A stretch of 19,123 bases of DNA from Euryarchaeota archaeon Ods04 (GTDB taxonomy: Archaea > Halobacteriota > Halobacteria > Halobacteriales > Halorutilaceae). The DNA lies in NCBI GenBank assembly GCA_028751055.1, contig JAQZDD010000005.1:1-19123 (forward strand). Reading direction: 5' to 3'. A model generated the notes under the pieces. It searched no databases. It was not told the DNA's origin and worked only from the letters and a program-made list of their open reading frames with translations. The position numbers and the translations under genes were made by a program. Within the stretch, counting starts at the first letter, position 1; every line of letters begins with the position of its first letter. Below, in pieces: positions 1 to 7,637 of the stretch.

Positions 1-1220
1 AGAGCAAGATAGTTCGGGAGCCGCTGGGCGTCTTGGGTATGATAACTCCGTGGAACTACCCGTTCGGGATTCCGGGTTCGCAGGTCGTCTACGCCCTATT
101 CGCGGGGAACGCCGTCGTTCTCAAGCCCGCACCCGAGACGCCGCTGACCGCGCTCAAGATAGAGGAGGTTCTGGTCGACGCAGGTATTCCCGACGACCTT
201 CTGCACGTCGTCCCCGGTGGTGCCGAGACGGGACAGGCGGTCGTAGGTAGCGATATAGACCAGCTTACCTTCACGGGTAGCACCGAGGTCGGCGAGACGG
301 TGGCGAGACAGTGCGCCGAACGCGGCGTACCGACGACGACCGAACTCGGTGGAAGCGACCCTGCTGTCGTCCTTGACGACGCCAACCTCGACAACGCGAC
401 CGACGGCGTCGTATGGTCACGGTTCGTCAACTGCGGTCAGACGTGCGCCGCCGTCAAACGCGTCTACGCGCACGACGATGTCTTCGACGAGTTCCGCGAC
501 GAGGTAGCCCGCAAGACCGGAAGCCTGCGCGTCGGCGACGGCTACGACGAGGAGACGACCGTCGACGTAGGACCTCTCATCTCCGAAGAGGCGGTCGACG
601 AAATCGAGAGACAGGTAGACGAGTCGGTCGAGATGGGCGCGGATGTGCTTGTCGGCGGCGAACGTCTCGACCGCGAAGGAAGCTTCTACGCGCCGACCGT
701 CCTGACGAACGTCACTCACGAGATGCCCGTCGTACGCGAGGAGACGTTCGGTCCTGTCCTTCCGGTCATGAACTTCTCCGACACCGACGAAGCGGTCGAG
801 AAGGCGAACGACACACGTTACGGTCTCACGGCGAGCGTCTGGACGCGTGACACCGACAGGGGCGAGAAGGTAGCCCGACGTATCGACGCGGGGACGGTCG
901 TCATCAACGACCACAGCTACACCTACGCCATAAACGAGACTCCGTGGGGCGGTTTCAAAGACAGCGGAGAGGGTAGGACGCACGGCATCTGGGGTATCGA
1001 GGAGGTGACACGTATGAAACACATCAACAAAGGAAGTGCCGACACCCTGCCGCGGTCGAGGCGTCCCGAGAGCGCGTGGTGGTTCCCGTACCCCGACGAC
1101 TACCTCGAAACTATGGGTGACGCAGTCGAGTTCCTCTACGCAAACAGCGTCGTGAGACGTGCCACGAAGGCACCGAAGATGGTCAAGCAGATGTTCGGAA
1201 ACGGGAAAGACGACCTCTGA
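1..1220 (+). CDS. Aldehyde dehydrogenase, NAD(P)-dependent (5' end outside window)
   Basis: This enzyme oxidises an aldehyde to its carboxylate with NAD(P)+; the substrate cannot be told from the sequence. The frame is open to the window edge (third base onward reads SKIVREPLGVLGMITPWNYP), so the N-terminal part of the Rossmann domain is missing. Family marks: FTGSTEVG (cofactor loop), ELGG with the general-base Glu at bases 342-344, GQTCAA with the catalytic Cys at 444-446, and EETFGPVLPV near the end of the catalytic domain. After the domain comes a tail of about 60 residues with a WWFPYP motif, also found in some archaeal and ALDH22-like members; it may attach to membrane or partner (inference). 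The birA start follows two bases after the stop, suggesting co-transcription. Family assignment is firm; substrate is unknown. Confidence 0.95.
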   Translation, partial: SKIVREPLGVLGMITPWNYPFGIPGSQVVYALFAGNAVVLKPAPETPLTALKIEEVLVDAGIPDDLLHVVPGGAETGQAVVGSDIDQLTFTGSTEVGETVARQCAERGVPTTTELGGSDPAVVLDDANLDNATDGVVWSRFVNCGQTCAAVKRVYAHDDVFDEFRDEVARKTGSLRVGDGYDEETTVDVGPLISEEAVDEIERQVDESVEMGADVLVGGERLDREGSFYAPTVLTNVTHEMPVVREETFGPVLPVMNFSDTDEAVEKANDTRYGLTASVWTRDTDRGEKVARRIDAGTVVINDHSYTYAINETPWGGFKDSGEGRTHGIWGIEEVTRMKHINKGSADTLPRSRRPESAWWFPYPDDYLETMGDAVEFLYANSVVRRATKAPKMVKQMFGNGKDDL

Positions 1221-1222
1221 GA

Positions 1223-2158
1223 ATGGACGCAAACGACGTTATCGACGCCCTCGCGGACGAAGATACCGTCTCGGGCGGCGAACTCGCCGAAAGGTTCGGT
1301 GTGTCACGTAACGCAGTCTGGAAACACGTCGAGACGCTCCGCGAAGCGGGGTTCGTTGTCGAGAGCACGTCCGACGGGTACACGCTCGAAAAAGTCCCCG
1401 AGTACGGCGGTCTCGCAGTCTTTCACCGCCTTCGTGGGAAGACGGAGTACGTCGGAGACGAGATAGAGTACCACGAAACCGTGGAGTCGACCAACGACAT
1501 CGCCGTAGAGAGAGCGCGCGAAGGTGTCGACGAAGGCTACGTCGTCTTAGCCGACAGACAGACAGGAGGACGCGGAAGACGTGAACGTGTCTGGGAGAGT
1601 CCTTCTGGCGGCATCTGGACAAGCGTCGTTCTGCGTCCGAGTTTCGCGCCGCGCGACGCCTCGCTCGTGACGCTCGCCGCCTCCGTCGGTGTTGCGCGCG
1701 CCGTCGAAGAAGAAGGTGTAGACGCGACGATAAAGTGGCCCAACGACGTTCTCGTCGGCGACAAAAAGCTGTGCGGTATACTCGTCGAGATGGAGGCGGA
1801 CGCCGAGAGCATCGCACACGCCGTCGTCGGAATCGGTCTGAACGCGAACGCCGCCCCTGACGTTCCCGACGCTTCGCCTACGTCGCTCGCCGAACACGTC
1901 GACGCCGCCGAGGTAGACCGTGGCGTTCTGACCGCAAATCTTCTCGCCGAACTCGAAGACGCTTACGAGTTGGGCGACGCCGTCCTTGACGAATGGCGCG
2001 AACGCTCTTCGACGCTCGGACGCGAGGTACGTGTCGAGACGCCGAACGAAGCCGTCGAAGGTACGGCAGAACGTATCGACGACACGGGCGCGCTAGTCGT
2101 CTCGACTGACGACGGTGAGCGTGTCGTGACCGCCGGTGACTGCGTACATCTGCGGTAG
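1223..2158 (+). CDS. birA: Biotin--[acetyl-CoA-carboxylase] ligase / biotin operon repressor BirA
   Basis: BirA activates biotin as biotinyl-5'-AMP and transfers it to a lysine of biotin carboxyl carrier protein. Three domains are visible in 311 residues: an N-terminal winged HTH (about 1-55, with SGGELAERFGVSRNAVWKHV), the catalytic core (about 70-260), and an SH3-like C-terminal domain ending DDGERVVTAGDCVHLR. Core motifs are ESTNDIA, the biotinyl-AMP loop GGRGRRER, KWPNDV and KLCGILVEME. The HTH makes this the bifunctional type, which may also repress biotin genes, although none lie in the window. The ATG is two bases after the aldehyde dehydrogenase stop. The KWPND motif contains one of only two GGCC sites I found in the window. 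Confidence 0.96.
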   Translation: MDANDVIDALADEDTVSGGELAERFGVSRNAVWKHVETLREAGFVVESTSDGYTLEKVPEYGGLAVFHRLRGKTEYVGDEIEYHETVESTNDIAVERAREGVDEGYVVLADRQTGGRGRRERVWESPSGGIWTSVVLRPSFAPRDASLVTLAASVGVARAVEEEGVDATIKWPNDVLVGDKKLCGILVEMEADAESIAHAVVGIGLNANAAPDVPDASPTSLAEHVDAAEVDRGVLTANLLAELEDAYELGDAVLDEWRERSSTLGREVRVETPNEAVEGTAERIDDTGALVVSTDDGERVVTAGDCVHLR

Positions 2159-2167
2159 CCGGTTTCT

Positions 2168-2205
2168 CAAGAGTAGGACTTATTCTTGTCTACGTTGTAA
2201 CAAGA
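2168..2205 (+). promoter_or_regulatory. Promoter with overlapping inverted repeats, upstream of TA module 1
   Basis: An 8-bp inverted repeat, CAAGAGTA (2168-2175) with TATTCTTG (2181-2188, one G-T pair), surrounds and overlaps the TATA-like ACTTATTCT (2178-2186). The TATA-like box is about 30 bases before the antitoxin ATG at 2214. A second pairing is CTTGT (2185-2189) with ACAAG (2200-2204), so the CAAGA half-site occurs three times. Antitoxins with an RHH domain commonly repress their own operon from such repeats. The operator role is inferred. Confidence 0.55.
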
Positions 2206-2213
2206 CGTATACA

Positions 2214-2516
2214 ATGACCTCTATAAGCGCGCGGATACCCGACGAAGACGCAGAAGAGCTTGAGGAGGTAGCCGAACTTCTCGGCGAGGACAGGAGTTCG
2301 ACGATACGCAGAGCGTTACGCGAAGGTATCGAAGAGATACGCGTCCGCCTCGCCGTCGAGAGGTACCAGTCGGGCGACGTCTCTGTCAACGAAGCGGCGC
2401 GTATCGCGGGTGTGAGCGTCGCGGAGTGGCTCGAAGTCGCGCGCGAACGTAACCTGACGACGCAGTTGAAGCCCGAAGACCTCGAAGACGACGCCGACTC
2501 GGCTCTCGAAATATGA
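2214..2516 (+). CDS. Antitoxin, ribbon-helix-helix / UPF0175 family
   Basis: This 100-residue protein should neutralise the downstream PIN toxin and repress the operon. Residues 1-42 look like a ribbon-helix-helix (MTSISARIPDEDAEELEE, then SSTIRRALREGIEE). Residues 43-85 match the UPF0175 pattern, with a helix-turn-helix-like stretch SVNEAARIAGVSVAEWLEVA. The ATG at 2214 is chosen because it begins the RHH strand and has a TATA-like box about 30 bases upstream. The reading frame stays open further upstream (to 2136), but that would overlap birA and add an unrelated Cys-rich stretch. The stop overlaps the toxin start in an ATGA at 2513-2516, so translation is coupled. Confidence 0.85.
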   Translation: MTSISARIPDEDAEELEEVAELLGEDRSSTIRRALREGIEEIRVRLAVERYQSGDVSVNEAARIAGVSVAEWLEVARERNLTTQLKPEDLEDDADSALEI

Positions 2517-3037
2517 GGGTATACGTCGACGCGACGACGTTAATCGCTCTCGGTACCGTCGGTGAACTTGACCTCCTGCACAGCTTTGACGGTAAACTCG
2601 TCGTTCTGCCTGCTGTGCAGGACGAGGTGACGACAGAACCCGCACGGACGAACGTCGAGAGGTTCGTCGAACGCGACGACGTGAAGAAGCAAGACGAGGT
2701 TCCCGACGAAGTTCTCGAAGAGGCGCGTGAGGTGGTCGGCGAAACCGACGAGAACGGCGACGTACAGATAGTCGCGTCGGTTCTGGCGCGCGACGAAACT
2801 GCCGTCGTCTCGGACGACAGACGTGTTAGAGCCGTCTCCCGTGGCTTCGGCGCGACGGTCACGGGCACCGTCGGTGTCGTCGTGAGGGCGGTCAAGGAAG
2901 GCACCTCCGCGGAGGAGGCGAAGGAGACGGTGCGACGGATAGACGACAACGGTCTCCACATGACAGCCGAACTCCGCGAGAAGGCGTACGGACTCGTCAA
3001 GGAGACCGACGACGGACATGAGGAGTCGTCAGTTTGA
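2513..3037 (+). CDS. PIN-domain toxin (DUF3368-like), partner of UPF0175 antitoxin
   Basis: This is a predicted Mg-dependent ribonuclease of a VapBC-like toxin-antitoxin pair. In 174 residues the PIN acidic residues are present: D6 (VYVDATTLIAL), E38 (VQDEV), D83 (ENGDVQIVA) and D101 (VVSDDRRVR), so it should be catalytically competent. The C-terminal third (TSAEEAKETVRRIDDNGLHMT) matches the helical tail common in DUF3368 proteins. Gene order UPF0175 then DUF3368 is a recurrent prokaryotic pair. It overlaps the antitoxin stop by four bases. The RNA target is not predictable. Confidence 0.88.
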   Translation: MRVYVDATTLIALGTVGELDLLHSFDGKLVVLPAVQDEVTTEPARTNVERFVERDDVKKQDEVPDEVLEEAREVVGETDENGDVQIVASVLARDETAVVSDDRRVRAVSRGFGATVTGTVGVVVRAVKEGTSAEEAKETVRRIDDNGLHMTAELREKAYGLVKETDDGHEESSV

Positions 3038-3063
3038 TGCGACGCGCCTGCGTCACCACCAAC

Positions 3064-3942
3064 ATGTCTGACAAAGACGCCGGTACTGTCCTGCGCGAAA
3101 ACGTAGAGTCCAACGAGATAACCGTCCTTCCGGGTGCCTTCGACGCGCTTTCGGCGCGTCTCGCCGCTGAACGTTTCGACGCCATCTTCACGTCGGGATT
3201 CGGTCTTTCGGCGAGCACGCTCGGTCTTCCCGACTTAGGCTTTCTCGACCGCACGGCGAACATCGACCGCGTGCGCGACATCGTGAAGGCGTGCGACGCG
3301 CCCGTCGTGGCTGACATGGACACGGGCTACGGAAGCGCGCTCAACGTACGTAAGACCGTAACCGACGCTATAGACGCAGGTGCGGGCGGCGTAATAATCG
3401 AGGACCAGGAATGGCCCAAGAGATGCGGACATATGGACGAGAAACGTGTCGTCGACGAGGACGAAGCAAGGACGCGGATACGCGCCGCGGCGGACGCGCG
3501 CGACGAACATGACGATGACCTCGTAATCGTAGGACGCACCGACGCGCGCGAACCGCACGGAATGGACGCGGCAGTAGAGCGCGGACGCGTCCTCGAAGAG
3601 GCGGGTGCCGACGTTATCTTCGTAGAGGCACCCGAGTCAAGCGACGAACTGGAGCGGGCGGCGACGGCGTTCGACGCGCCTACCTTCGCAAACATGATAG
3701 AGGGCGGAAAGACGCCCTACATGTCCCACGACGAAGTCGAGTCGCTCGGCTTCGATGTAGTCGTCTACCCGCTCTCGTCTCTCCTTGCGTACACACGCGC
3801 CGTACGAGACACCTACGACGCTCTCGCCGACGAAGGCGAAACCTCGTCGGTCGAGAAGCTATCTTTCGACGAGTACGACCAACTCATAGGCGCGAACGAG
3901 TACCGCGAGAGGGAGAAAAGTTACGCAGAAACGAATAAGTAG
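3064..3942 (+). CDS. Isocitrate lyase/PEP mutase superfamily protein (2-methylisocitrate lyase-like)
   Basis: This cytoplasmic TIM-barrel enzyme of the ICL/PEPM superfamily cleaves or forms C-C or P-C bonds of 2-oxo acids. Motifs: LPGAFDALSARLA, TSGFGLSASTLGLPD, the metal-binding DMDTGYG, IEDQ, and KRCGH with the catalytic Cys of the lyase branch, which favours 2-methylisocitrate lyase-type activity over PEP mutase. The closing region (VVYPLSSLLAYTRA) also fits PrpB. No prpC or prpD lies nearby, so the substrate stays open; oxaloacetate decarboxylase-like members exist. The start is uncertain: ATG 3064 gives MSDKDAGTVLREN as in the family, while ATG 3037 overlaps the PIN toxin stop (TGATG) and would add nine residues. 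The EWPK stretch carries the window's second GGCC. Confidence 0.87.
   Translation: MSDKDAGTVLRENVESNEITVLPGAFDALSARLAAERFDAIFTSGFGLSASTLGLPDLGFLDRTANIDRVRDIVKACDAPVVADMDTGYGSALNVRKTVTDAIDAGAGGVIIEDQEWPKRCGHMDEKRVVDEDEARTRIRAAADARDEHDDDLVIVGRTDAREPHGMDAAVERGRVLEEAGADVIFVEAPESSDELERAATAFDAPTFANMIEGGKTPYMSHDEVESLGFDVVVYPLSSLLAYTRAVRDTYDALADEGETSSVEKLSFDEYDQLIGANEYREREKSYAETNK
3933..3941 (+). promoter_or_regulatory. TATA-like promoter element of COG1395 regulator gene
   Basis: GAATAAGTA is centred about 33 bases before the ATG at 3970 and overlaps the stop codon of the preceding gene. The spacing fits an archaeal promoter giving a transcript with almost no leader. The call rests on position and composition only. 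Confidence 0.4.
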
Positions 3943-3969
3943 TGGCGTCGCTAATATCCCTTAGAACCG

Positions 3970-4920
3970 ATGAGAAAACAAGTCCTCGACGAAGCCACAC
4001 GGACGCTCGAACGGAGCGGCTTCTCCGTGAGCGATACCTGCGACATACGTCCGAAGAGCTTCGACGTGGTCGCGCGACGCGGCGACTTAGTGCTCCTCCT
4101 CAAGGTGCTCGTCAACATCGACGGATTGGACGCCGAGACAGCGGAGGAGATGAAGTCGCTCTCGACGCACTTGGGCGCGGAGTCGCTCATACTCGGCGTC
4201 AAGACGCGTAACCACGAACTCGAAGACGGTGTCCTGTACCTGCGCCGCGGCGTCCCCGCGATGAGCCACGGCACCGCGTACGACTACTTCGTGGAGGGCG
4301 TGCCGCCTCTCGTCTACATGGGAAGCGGTGGTCTGTACGTCAGCATAGACGGCGATGTCTTAGAGGACGCACGCGACGACGAAGGCATGAGCCTCGGACG
4401 TGTCGCCGACGAACTCGGTGTCTCGCGCCGCGCCGTCTCGAAGTACGAGGACGGCATGGACGCGACGCTCGAAGTCGGTCTCCGTCTGGAAGACCTGTTC
4501 GGAGAAAGTCTCATATCGCCCGTCGAGGTCTTCGGTGACGGTGAAGTAGACACGCGTGTAGCAGACTCGCCGAAAGGTAAGGGTCAGCCCGCTGACGAGA
4601 CGGAGAGACGCGTCTTCGCCCTACTCCGTAAGGCGGGCTTCAACGTCGTTCCAACGTCGCGCGCACCGTTCCGCGCACTTTCACGTGAGAGCAAGGGAGA
4701 CAGCGACGAAACTGTTCTGACGGGCACGGAGGCACGTAGCTCCGACACAGTGAAACGCGCGCGTCTGATGAGCAGTATCTCAGATGTGGCGGGCACTTCG
4801 AGCGTCTACGTCGTCAAGGAAGAGCCTGCTCGTGACTCGATAGACGACACCAAGCTCGTCGGCGTCGATGACCTCGAAGACGTGGAGGAGTCGGACGACC
4901 TTCTCAGCAGGATTGGGTAG
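3970..4920 (+). CDS. Archaeal HTH-type transcriptional regulator, COG1395 family
   Basis: This 316-residue archaeal protein is usually annotated as a putative HTH-type regulatory protein; its target is not known. It has three parts. Residues 1-100 form an alpha/beta domain (FDVVARRGDLVLLLKVLVNIDGL) somewhat reminiscent of a nuclease-like fold, an inference from the D-x(n)-LLLK pattern. Residues about 137-180 form a Cro/C1-type HTH (GMSLGRVADELGVSRRAVSKYE). The C-terminal part (about 205-316) begins ETERRVFALLRKAGFNVVPT. It follows the previous gene by 27 bases but has its own TATA-like box. Family assignment is firm. Confidence 0.85.
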   Translation: MRKQVLDEATRTLERSGFSVSDTCDIRPKSFDVVARRGDLVLLLKVLVNIDGLDAETAEEMKSLSTHLGAESLILGVKTRNHELEDGVLYLRRGVPAMSHGTAYDYFVEGVPPLVYMGSGGLYVSIDGDVLEDARDDEGMSLGRVADELGVSRRAVSKYEDGMDATLEVGLRLEDLFGESLISPVEVFGDGEVDTRVADSPKGKGQPADETERRVFALLRKAGFNVVPTSRAPFRALSRESKGDSDETVLTGTEARSSDTVKRARLMSSISDVAGTSSVYVVKEEPARDSIDDTKLVGVDDLEDVEESDDLLSRIG

Positions 4921-4927
4921 GAAGATA

Positions 4928-4958
4928 GCTAAGACAAGATACAGCGTATACAGCTTAG
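4928..4958. terminator. Possible bidirectional hairpin between convergent genes
   Basis: The 38-base gap between two converging stop codons holds a nested imperfect inverted repeat. CTAAG (4929-4933) pairs with CTTAG (4954-4958), and inside it ATAC pairs with GTAT around an AGC loop. Such a structure could separate converging transcripts. There is no clear T-tract, so the terminator role is tentative. Confidence 0.3.
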
Positions 4959-5522
4959 TCAGTCGTCGGACAAGGGACTTTCGCCGCCTGCCATCCTTCC
5001 CGAGAGCTTCTCGATGTCCATCGTGTAGATGAGGAGTTCCGTCTTGGCGAATGTGTCGCCCCAAGGGTTGGCAGGCGACGGACGGCGTGCGTCAAGTATC
5101 GCTTCGAAGACTTCATCCGACGGCTCGTCCACCCTCTTGACCTCTCCCGTCGCCATGACGCTCACCCACGCGAAGCCCGAAGACGGTATGTTCGCCGTCG
5201 AGTCACCCCATCTGCTTCGGTCGAACGAGTAGACGGTGAGCGACGCAGTCGGATTTCTGTCGAGAACGTCGAACTTACGTCCCTCCTCAGTCGTACCGAA
5301 CTCGAAGTACAGGTCGCCTTCGTAGTAGGCGTAGCTCATCGGTATCGCGTAAGGCTCACCTTCGTCGCACATGCTGAGGATACCGCCCGGTCTGTTTTGA
5401 AGAACCTCGCGCGACTCGTCTTCCGAAAGCTCCTTCATGCTCACGTCCTCCATCTCCAGAGGGTCCTCTTCGTCGAAATCGTCCGTTACGTCCGGCTCCT
5501 CGGCTTCGTCTTTGTCTACCAT
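4959..5522 (-). CDS. Pyridoxamine 5'-phosphate oxidase family flavoprotein
   Basis: This 187-residue protein has the split-barrel FMN-binding fold of the PPOX/NimA-like group. Seen: EVLQNRPGGILSM, PYAIPMSYAYYEGDLYFEF, EEGRKFDVLDRNPTASLTVY, and a late FAWVSVMATGEVKRV strand. Members bind FMN, F420 or heme and reduce small molecules; this sequence does not tell which. The first 25 residues are extremely acidic (MVDKDEAEEPDVTDDFDEED) and precede the conserved domain, so translation could instead begin at the internal Met 24 or Met 29. It converges on the COG1395 gene. It is not a pyridoxal biosynthesis enzyme just because pdxST lie in the same window. Confidence 0.82.
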   Translation of the reverse strand: MVDKDEAEEPDVTDDFDEEDPLEMEDVSMKELSEDESREVLQNRPGGILSMCDEGEPYAIPMSYAYYEGDLYFEFGTTEEGRKFDVLDRNPTASLTVYSFDRSRWGDSTANIPSSGFAWVSVMATGEVKRVDEPSDEVFEAILDARRPSPANPWGDTFAKTELLIYTMDIEKLSGRMAGGESPLSDD

Positions 5523-5578
5523 GTTTCGGGTTTAGGCTTCGTCCGACAAATCCCTTCCGGCTACGTCCCCATCTCGGC

Positions 5579-7051
5579 TCAGTCGTCGGTGTTGCTTCCG
5601 CCTATCTGCTCGTGCTCGTGTAGGAGAGCCATCTGTTCACGTATGTCGATACCCTTCTTTTCGTACTTACGGACGCGGTAGAAGTAGCCGAGCGCGACGA
5701 GGAGAATCCATCCGACGACGACTGCGAGTGCCGACGGAGCGCTCGAAACTATCAGAAGCATGAAGACGAAGGACGCGACTACGTTTCCGACTGCGACTAC
5801 CTTGAGCACAGGCATAGGGAGCCTATAGAAAGAGTACTCGTACCGCTTGGGGAATATCTTGGGGAGGTTCCAGAGCGCGACGCCGCCTACCATGACGGCG
5901 ATGAAGATGCCGCTGACGATTACGACGACGAGCCAGTCGAGTATGTCGACGGTGAGGATAGAGTCAAGCGTGCCGACGAAAGGTGCCATGAGTATAGGCG
6001 GGAAGCCTATGGCGAGTATCGACCTGTGCGGCGTCTGGAACCGGTCGTGTATCGCGGCGAAAGGCTCTGGTGCGACTCCGTCGCGCGCCGCACGCATTAT
6101 GGTGCGCGAGTACGACGTGAACAGCGTGTTGACCGTCGTTACAGCGGCTACGAGTGCCGACACGGCTATCAAGGCGATAGCCCAAGTCGGTGCGATGCCC
6201 TCCACCTGCATCGCACCCGCGAGTCCGCCCTCTATGGCTCCGCCGTCAGCCGTCCTGAGCTCCTGCCACGGAACCGCGCCTATCAGGGCGATGACGATGC
6301 CGACGGAGAGCAGGGAGACGATTCCCATGCCTATGGCGAGCGTACGGGGTATGTTCTTGACCGGATTTTCGAGTTCCTCGCCTATCTCGATTATCATGCT
6401 GAAGCCCTGAAACGGGACGTAGAGAAGGACGACGGCGAGCAGGAACGGCGCGAAGCCGTCCGCGAAAGGCTCGCCCGCGCCGTCGGGGAAAAGAGGCGTG
6501 AAGTTCGACGTGTCGGTGTGAGCGAAGCCGATTGTTATGAAAGTCAGGAGTCCCATGACGAGCACCGCCACGAGCACTAACTGTATCTTCGCGGCTATCT
6601 GTATCCCGAGGTAGTTGACGAACAGGAACGCGACGAGCAGGAACCAGACTGCGGCGAGCTGGGGTATCTCGAAGTCGTACGGCAGTATGTCTATGAGAAC
6701 CGGCAGGTACTGCTCGAAGCCGAGTGCGGCGAAAAGCAGGAACGACCAGATAGCTATGACGGGGACGGCGAGACCTATCAGTCCCCAGAGAGGACCTACG
6801 AGACGCGAGCAGTAGACGTAGATACCGCCCGCGACGGGTATCGCGCCGCCTAACTGGAGGAGGAGAAGTATGTTGAGAACCATCGGAACCATAGCCACGA
6901 AGACGGCAAGGGTTATGCTCGGACCAGCCTCCGCCGCCATCTGTGTCGGTACTATGAAGATAGCCATTCCGAGAGCCGTGCCTACGAGCAGGGCAACCGC
7001 GCTGTACAGACCGACCGTTTCGTTTATGAGCTTGTAGTCATCTGCGGACAT
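5579..7051 (-). CDS. APC superfamily amino acid permease
   Basis: This is a 490-residue polytopic membrane transporter of the amino acid-polyamine-organocation superfamily, importing or exchanging an amino acid or amine. About 12 hydrophobic segments are visible, starting with GLYSAVALLVGTALGMAIFIVP, whose helix break (VGTALG) is the usual substrate-binding unwound region of TM1. PVAGGIYVYCSRLVGPLWGL (TM3 entry), EIGEELENPVKNIPR after TM6 and YSRTIMRAARDGVAP after TM8 are classic APC loops. The C-terminal about 35 residues are cytoplasmic and charged. It is transcribed alone from a strong TATA-like box. The substrate is not identifiable. Confidence 0.93.
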   Translation of the reverse strand: MSADDYKLINETVGLYSAVALLVGTALGMAIFIVPTQMAAEAGPSITLAVFVAMVPMVLNILLLLQLGGAIPVAGGIYVYCSRLVGPLWGLIGLAVPVIAIWSFLLFAALGFEQYLPVLIDILPYDFEIPQLAAVWFLLVAFLFVNYLGIQIAAKIQLVLVAVLVMGLLTFITIGFAHTDTSNFTPLFPDGAGEPFADGFAPFLLAVVLLYVPFQGFSMIIEIGEELENPVKNIPRTLAIGMGIVSLLSVGIVIALIGAVPWQELRTADGGAIEGGLAGAMQVEGIAPTWAIALIAVSALVAAVTTVNTLFTSYSRTIMRAARDGVAPEPFAAIHDRFQTPHRSILAIGFPPILMAPFVGTLDSILTVDILDWLVVVIVSGIFIAVMVGGVALWNLPKIFPKRYEYSFYRLPMPVLKVVAVGNVVASFVFMLLIVSSAPSALAVVVGWILLVALGYFYRVRKYEKKGIDIREQMALLHEHEQIGGSNTDD

Positions 7052-7088
7052 GAATAACCTGCACTAAATCGGATATGTCCGTTCGGGT

Positions 7089-7100
7089 ACTTATGTATTT
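7089..7100 (-). promoter_or_regulatory. TATA box of amino acid permease gene
   Basis: On the minus strand this reads AAATACATAAGT, a good archaeal TATA element, 38-49 bases before the permease ATG. The implied leader is about 15-20 bases. Confidence 0.55.
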
Positions 7101-7132
7101 CCACGGTGTGAGAAAGATACGCACGGTTCGTG

Positions 7133-7558
7133 TCAGACGTGCCAGAAGACGAGCGCGAAGACCACGGTGACGAGCATGACCGAGTTGAGCTTCACCGAAA
7201 GGTCGTGGTACCGCTCGAAGGCTTCGTCGTCGGTGTCGGCGTCGGAGGTGCGCGGGACGAGGTATAGACGCGAGAAGAGCGCGACAGCGACGCCTAAGCC
7301 GACCGCAGCGAAGAACATGCCGAGGTACAGACCGAAGCCGTCTAAGACGCCACGCGTCATGCCCGCGACGAAGGCGACGACTCCTGCCGTGACACCGAGG
7401 CTGTAGTACCTCGGGAAGACTGCTTCGACGAGTTCGCCCGCCGACTCGTTTTCGAGCACGGCGAAGGCGCGCGGCGCGACGACGAATGAGAAGAAGAGTA
7501 TAGCCCCGAGCCAGACACCTACCGCACCCGTCGCCGCTATCTCGGATACGCGTAACAT
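7133..7558 (-). CDS. Small four-helix membrane protein, DUF4149-like
   Basis: This is a 141-residue integral membrane protein of unknown function with four predicted helices: about 7-30, 52-70, 78-100 and 122-140. The first helix ends in FFSFVVAPRAFAVL, followed by FPRYYSLG, the pattern of DUF4149/TMEM205-like proteins. An acidic loop (RTSDADTDDEAFERYHDLSVKLN) separates helices 3 and 4. It has a TATA-like box 27 bases upstream, so the transcript is probably leaderless, and it diverges from the nitroreductase gene by 79 bases. No function can be assigned. Confidence 0.75.
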   Translation of the reverse strand: MLRVSEIAATGAVGVWLGAILFFSFVVAPRAFAVLENESAGELVEAVFPRYYSLGVTAGVVAFVAGMTRGVLDGFGLYLGMFFAAVGLGVAVALFSRLYLVPRTSDADTDDEAFERYHDLSVKLNSVMLVTVVFALVFWHV

Positions 7559-7580
7559 ACCTGCAGTTGCCGGACGTGAC

Positions 7581-7589
7581 GGATAAACC
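7581..7589 (-). promoter_or_regulatory. TATA-like element of the DUF4149-like gene
   Basis: GGTTTATCC on the minus strand is centred about 27 bases before the ATG at 7558, the spacing expected for a leaderless archaeal transcript. Confidence 0.45.
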
Positions 7590-7637
7590 TTCGCGCAGAA
7601 ACGACGGCTTCAACCCGTTGCGCGGACATGCCGGAAC

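Noticed and set aside
417..1232. Long minus-strand open frame (271 codons) opposite the aldehyde dehydrogenase gene
   Set aside because: It mirrors a gene with clear ALDH motifs; high-GC codon bias leaves antisense frames open, and its product shows no recognisable domain.
3942..4211. Plus-strand open frame overlapping the start of the COG1395 gene
   Set aside because: It is in another frame of a well-conserved regulator and its product is Arg-rich and unlike any family.
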